DNA of 64,000 nt from Dictyobacter formicarum (lineage in GTDB: Bacteria > Chloroflexota > Ktedonobacteria > Ktedonobacterales > Ktedonobacteraceae): contig NZ_BNJJ01000007.1 of NCBI RefSeq assembly GCF_016587435.1, positions 186,001 to 250,000 on the forward strand. The letters are read 5' to 3'. The notes under the pieces are model-generated. The model made no database searches. It had not been told where the DNA came from and worked only from the letters and a program-made list of their open reading frames with translations. Shown piece after piece: positions 60,011 to 64,000 of this stretch. Each line of letters begins with the position of its first letter. Position 1 is the stretch's first letter. The translations under genes were made by a program, and so were the position numbers.

Positions 60011-62841
60011 ACTTCGCGGTTGGGTCATTGGTTAAAGCACGCGGACGAGAGTGGGTCGTGCTGCCGGAATCGAGTGAAGAGGTGCTGCTCTTGCGTCCGC
60101 TGGGGGGCACCGAGGATGAGGTCACGGGTATTTCTCGCCATCTGGAGACGGTGGTTGAAGCATCATTCATGCCTCCCGATCCTGACCTTTTGGGCGATTA
60201 TCGGTCCTGCCGCCTCTTGCGCGATGCGGTACGCCTGGGCTTTCGTTCAAGCGCCGGTCCGTTCCGTTCGTTTGCCCACCTGGCGGTCGAGCCACGCCCC
60301 TATCAGCTGGTGCCGCTCCTGATGGCGCTGAAGCAGGAGCCGGTGCGCCTGTTGATCGCGGATGACGTTGGTATCGGGAAAACCGTGGAGTCGTGCCTGA
60401 TCGCGCGCGAGTTGTTGGACCGTGGCGAGATCTCGCGCCTGGCGATCCTGTGCCCGCCGCACCTGGCGGAGCAGTGGCAGGCCGAGCTGAGCGAGAAGTT
60501 CCATATCGATGCCAAACTGGTGCTCTCCAGTACAGTTTCGCAGCTGGAACGCGACTGCCGCCTGGGACAATCGCTCTTTGATCGCTATCCCTTTGTGATT
60601 GTCTCCATCGATTTTATTAAATCTGATCGGCGACGCGATGAGTTTCTGCGTACCTGTCCCGAGTTCGTGATTGTGGATGAGGCCCATACCTGTACCGAGG
60701 CTGGCGAAGGGCGCGGTGGACGCCACCAGCGCCATCAATTGGTCGCCAGCATCGCCGCTGATGCGCAGCGTCACCTGATCCTGGTGACGGCAACGCCCCA
60801 TAGTGGCAACGAGAGCGCGTTCCGCTCGCTGCTGATCCTGCTCGACAAGGATTTCGCGCGTTTGCCGGAGGATCTGAGCGGGCGCGAACATGAGCAGGCC
60901 CGCCGTCAGCTGGCGGCCTATTTTGTGCAGCGCCGCCGCGCCGATATCCGGGCCTACCTGCACGCGGATACGCCGTTCCCAACCAGGCTGGAACAGGAAC
61001 AGAGCTATAAGCTCTCGCCGGAATATCGGCGGCTGGTGGAGAAGGTGATGCGCTTCGCACGCGAGACGGTAATTGATCCAAACGATAGCAGCAAGCACCG
61101 CCAGCGGGTGCGCTGGTGGTCGGTGCTGGCACTGCTGCGCTCCATCGCGTCCAGTCCCGCCGCCGCAGCCGCGACGCTGCGCAGCCGGGCCGCCACCGCC
61201 GATACGGAGACGGAAGAGGAGGCCAATAGCATCGGACGCCATACGCTGCTGGACCTGATGGATAATGAGGCGACGGAGGGCGTGGACCTGGTGCCGGGCA
61301 GCGATTTTGAGCAGGAGCAGAGCAGCGAGACACGCGTGCGCCGCCGCTTGCAGGAGATGGCCCGCGAGGCCGAGGCGCTCAAAGGGGCAAAGGACGAGAA
61401 GTTGCAGCAGGCAATTAAGATGGTCGGGAGCATGCTCAAGGATGGCTTTCAGCCGATCGTCTTTTGCCGCTTTATCCCGACCGCCGAGTATGTGGCGCAG
61501 GCGCTGCGCGAGCGCTTGCCGAAAGGCGTGCAGGTGGAGGCGGTGACTGGCCTGCTGCCTCCGGTGGAGCGCGAGAATCGCATCGCAGAGCTCTCCGAAT
61601 ATTCACAGCGCGTGCTGGTGTGTACGGACTGCCTGAGCGAGGGCGTGAACTTGCAGGAACACTTTAACGCGGTCATCCACTATGATCTGTCCTGGAATCC
61701 GACGCGCCATGAGCAGCGGGAGGGACGCGTGGACCGCTTTGGTCAGCCCTCTAAACAGGTGCGCGTGGTGACGTACTACGATGGCTCGGCGGACTCGATT
61801 GATCGCATTGTGCTGGATGTGCTGATCCGCAAGCATCGCCAGATTCGCACTTCGCTCGGTATTTCTGTTCCGGTCCCGGCCAATAGCGAGCAGGTGATTG
61901 AGTCTATTTTTGAAGATAAGATTCTGCGCGGTCGCGAGAACCTGATTGAGGGCGATCAGATGGCGCTCCCAGGGATGGAAGATCCACGCGAGAAGGAGCT
62001 TTCCCGGCAGTGGACCGATGCTTCGGAGCGAGAGAAGCGCTCGCGCAGTATGTTCTCGCAGGAGACGATCAAGGTGGATGAGGTGGCCCGCGAGCTGGAT
62101 GCGATGCGCTCGGCGATTGGCTCGACGGTCGATGTGGCGACCTTTACGCGGGATACCTTGCTGGCATATGGCGCCTCCGTCAGCCAGAATAGCAAGGGAG
62201 TCACGCTGCTTGATCTCAAAGAGACGCCCCGTGCCCTGCGCGATACGCTCTCGGTCCATAAATCCAGCTTGAGGGCGCGCTTCGAGTTGCCGGTGAGCGA
62301 TGACGAGATCTACCTCAATCGTACGCATCCCTTTATTGAAGGCCTGGCCACCTATGTGATGGATGCCGCCCTTGATCCTGAAGGGGATAGCGTGGCGCGG
62401 CGCTGTGGGGTGATCCGCACCAGCCGCGTCGCCAGGCGTACGACCCTGCTGCTGACACGCATGCGCTTCCACATTGTGACGCGGCAGGCTGGCGAGGAGC
62501 GTATCCTGCTGGCCGAGGATTGCCAGATCCTGGCGTTTAGCGGCGCACCGCAGAACGCCACCTGGATCGATGATCAGACATGTATCAACGAACTGGTCGA
62601 GGCGAAGCCGGAGGCCAATACCCTGCCTGAGCAGGCCCGCAACCTGCTGCGCCAGGTGATCGAGAATATCCCGCTGCTCCAGCCGCACCTGCAGGAGGCC
62701 GCCGCGATCCGTGGCAATGAGCTGCGTGAAGCGCATCGGCGCGTACGCAGCGCCTCGCAGATGCGTGGTGTGCGCTACGAGGTGAAATCCGAATTCGCCC
62801 CTGATGTCCTGGGCATCTATGTCTATCTGCCAAAACTGTGA
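60007..62841 (+). CDS. SNF2/RapA-like helicase (DrmD-like)
   Basis: 944 residues from ATG 60007, which overlaps the preceding stop by 4 nt. A start at 59908 would read deep into the previous gene and is unlikely. Motifs: LLIADDVGIGKTVESCLIA (Walker A, about 117-135), VIVDEAHTCTE (DEAH at 224), VTATPHSGNE (about 260), and the C-terminal lobe VLVCTDCLSEGVNLQ and HEQREGRVDRFGQ (about 570). The order and spacing match SNF2-type translocases such as RapA and DISARM DrmD. The C-terminal 250 residues are helical and Arg/Glu-rich. It is the middle gene of the cassette, 36 nt before the next gene. Confidence 0.87.
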   Translation: MNFAVGSLVKARGREWVVLPESSEEVLLLRPLGGTEDEVTGISRHLETVVEASFMPPDPDLLGDYRSCRLLRDAVRLGFRSSAGPFRSFAHLAVEPRPYQLVPLLMALKQEPVRLLIADDVGIGKTVESCLIARELLDRGEISRLAILCPPHLAEQWQAELSEKFHIDAKLVLSSTVSQLERDCRLGQSLFDRYPFVIVSIDFIKSDRRRDEFLRTCPEFVIVDEAHTCTEAGEGRGGRHQRHQLVASIAADAQRHLILVTATPHSGNESAFRSLLILLDKDFARLPEDLSGREHEQARRQLAAYFVQRRRADIRAYLHADTPFPTRLEQEQSYKLSPEYRRLVEKVMRFARETVIDPNDSSKHRQRVRWWSVLALLRSIASSPAAAAATLRSRAATADTETEEEANSIGRHTLLDLMDNEATEGVDLVPGSDFEQEQSSETRVRRRLQEMAREAEALKGAKDEKLQQAIKMVGSMLKDGFQPIVFCRFIPTAEYVAQALRERLPKGVQVEAVTGLLPPVERENRIAELSEYSQRVLVCTDCLSEGVNLQEHFNAVIHYDLSWNPTRHEQREGRVDRFGQPSKQVRVVTYYDGSADSIDRIVLDVLIRKHRQIRTSLGISVPVPANSEQVIESIFEDKILRGRENLIEGDQMALPGMEDPREKELSRQWTDASEREKRSRSMFSQETIKVDEVARELDAMRSAIGSTVDVATFTRDTLLAYGASVSQNSKGVTLLDLKETPRALRDTLSVHKSSLRARFELPVSDDEIYLNRTHPFIEGLATYVMDAALDPEGDSVARRCGVIRTSRVARRTTLLLTRMRFHIVTRQAGEERILLAEDCQILAFSGAPQNATWIDDQTCINELVEAKPEANTLPEQARNLLRQVIENIPLLQPHLQEAAAIRGNELREAHRRVRSASQMRGVRYEVKSEFAPDVLGIYVYLPKL

Positions 62842-62877
62842 TCTCAGCTGATCTTTATTTAGAGAGGAACACCAAGG

Positions 62878-64000
62878 ATGGTCGCTTACCGCAAACGCCA
62901 ACAAGCCATCTTCGCCACTGTGCATACCGAAGGGGCAAATCTGCCCATGGACCTGCTACAGCGCATCGCGCAGAATGACGCCCAGATCGCCGGCCTGACC
63001 CCGGAAGCCTATCATCTGAGCGCGGAGAAACTCAACGAGGCCATCAACCGCTCCTGGATTCGTGTCCTGAACGCGTGGAATACCTTTAAGGCCATGCGGG
63101 CCAGACTGCCTGAACATGATGCCGGAACCACTTTGACCCGCGAACGCTGGCTGCTTCCCCTCTTCAGTGAGTTGGGCTATGGTCGCCTGCTCACGGCGAA
63201 GGCCGTCGAGATCAATGGCAAGAGCTACGCTATCTCCCATAGCTGGCAACATACCCCGATTCACCTGGTAAGCTACAAGGTCGATCTCGACCATATGACC
63301 AGGACCTCATCGGGAGCGCCGCGCAGCAGTCCCCATAGCCTGCTGCAAGAGTTCCTTAATCGTTCCGATGAGCACCTGTGGGGCATCGTCTCCAATGGCT
63401 TGAAGCTGCGCATCCTGCGCGATAATGTCAGCCTGACGCGCCAGGCCTATGTGGAGTTTGACCTTGAGTCGATGATGAATGGCGAGGTCTACTCCGATTT
63501 CGTGCTGCTCTGGTTGCTCTGCCATGAGTCGCGCGTCGAGGCCGAGCGCCCTGAGGAGTGCTGGCTGGAGAAGTGGTCGCGCACGGCGCAGGAGCAGGGG
63601 ACACGCGCCCTGGAACAGCTGCGCGTCGGCGTCGAAAGTGCGATCCGCGACCTGGGCAGCGGCTTCCTGGCGCATGCCGCCAACCGCCAGTTGCTTGAGA
63701 AGCTGCGCAGCGGCCAGCTCGAAGCCCAGGACTACTATCGCCAGATCCTGCGCCTCGTCTACCGCCTGATCGTGTTCTTTGTGGCCGAGGACCGCGAGAT
63801 CCTCTTCCATCCCGACGCGCCCACGGCGAGGCGTGAGCTCTATACCCGCTACTACTCGACCACGCGCCTGCGCTACCTGGCCGAGCAGCATATCGGCACG
63901 CGCCACACCGACCTCTTTCAAGGACTGCGCCTGGTGATGGACAAGCTGGGAGATCCCGCAGGCTGCCAGGAGCTTGGCCTGCCCGCGCTGAACGGCTTCC
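62878..64000 (+). CDS. Large protein like the N-terminus of class I N6-adenine methylases (partial)
   Basis: At least 374 residues, cut by the window end with no stop reached. AAGG lies directly before ATG 62878. The N-terminal part resembles the helical and specificity-like arm of Eco57I, PglX or DrmMI-type methylases: LTRERWLLPLFSELGYGRLL, then LLQEFLNRSDEHLWGIVSNGLKLRILRDN and YRLIVFFVAEDREILFHPD. The SAM-binding and NPPY catalytic motifs would lie beyond the window, so enzymatic type is inferred. It is the third gene of the helicase cassette. It is written in the same GC-rich style. Confidence 0.75.
   Translation, partial: MVAYRKRQQAIFATVHTEGANLPMDLLQRIAQNDAQIAGLTPEAYHLSAEKLNEAINRSWIRVLNAWNTFKAMRARLPEHDAGTTLTRERWLLPLFSELGYGRLLTAKAVEINGKSYAISHSWQHTPIHLVSYKVDLDHMTRTSSGAPRSSPHSLLQEFLNRSDEHLWGIVSNGLKLRILRDNVSLTRQAYVEFDLESMMNGEVYSDFVLLWLLCHESRVEAERPEECWLEKWSRTAQEQGTRALEQLRVGVESAIRDLGSGFLAHAANRQLLEKLRSGQLEAQDYYRQILRLVYRLIVFFVAEDREILFHPDAPTARRELYTRYYSTTRLRYLAEQHIGTRHTDLFQGLRLVMDKLGDPAGCQELGLPALNGF

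Noticed and set aside
55079..62925. Long antisense frames of up to 440 codons in the helicase cassette
   Set aside because: High GC at third positions leaves few stops on the other strand. None has recognisable motifs.

Overview
The window most likely comes from a Ktedonobacteria-type member of the Chloroflexota. This is an inference from its gene content: a glycolate oxidase operon, eukaryote-like Ser/Thr kinases followed by transmembrane tails, beta-propeller surface proteins, many truncated or duplicated genes, and mixed base composition. The near-complete 16S gene (19695-21174, minus strand) would settle the taxonomy.

Layout. 0-11.3 kb is a plus-strand housekeeping block: folK, the ribosome silencing factor rsfS, two membrane or surface proteins, a divergent GH4 enzyme, then the operon glcD-glcE-(RlmM-like methyltransferase)-glcF, closed by a strong hairpin. 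11.5-16.2 kb holds a P-loop kinase, remnants of a second one, a PQQ-type propeller protein, an unknown protein and a DUF1932-type dehydrogenase. 16.3-21.2 kb is a 16S-23S rRNA operon on the minus strand with two sigma70-like promoters and its own terminator. It has no 5S downstream. A 5S gene instead sits upstream of the 16S, on the opposite strand, with its own consensus promoter and terminator. A perfect 48-bp inverted repeat lies between the two transcription units.

22.5-32.4 kb carries OsmC, an unknown protein, a Ser/Thr kinase, a seven-repeat propeller protein, a DUF815 ATPase, a DJ-1/PfpI protein, an MFS exporter and endonuclease III. 32.4-43.4 kb is a zone of gene decay: an in-frame stop, a frameshifted HEAT-APH fusion whose kinase half lacks both catalytic aspartates, a partial nth duplicate, a headless P-loop kinase, and a histidine-kinase stub next to a MITE-like element. 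Within it sits an intact alkylation-repair operon (ada, a 2OG-Fe(II) oxygenase, a DinB/ClbS-like protein).

43.7-64 kb looks like a defence island. A promoter drives a TIR-domain protein followed by a 1262-residue STAND/NACHT-like NTPase. After a secreted protein and a zinc-ribbon Ser/Thr kinase comes a RelE-UvrD fusion on the minus strand. A near-perfect promoter then starts a GC-rich three-gene cassette: a 1736-residue DEAD/DUF1998 helicase with a C-terminal nuclease-like domain, an SNF2/RapA-like helicase overlapping it by 4 nt, and the N-terminal part of a large protein resembling class I N6-adenine methylases, cut by the window end. The composition resembles DISARM, with unusual order and fusions. 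Apart from this last gene and possibly the first, genes are complete within the window unless noted.
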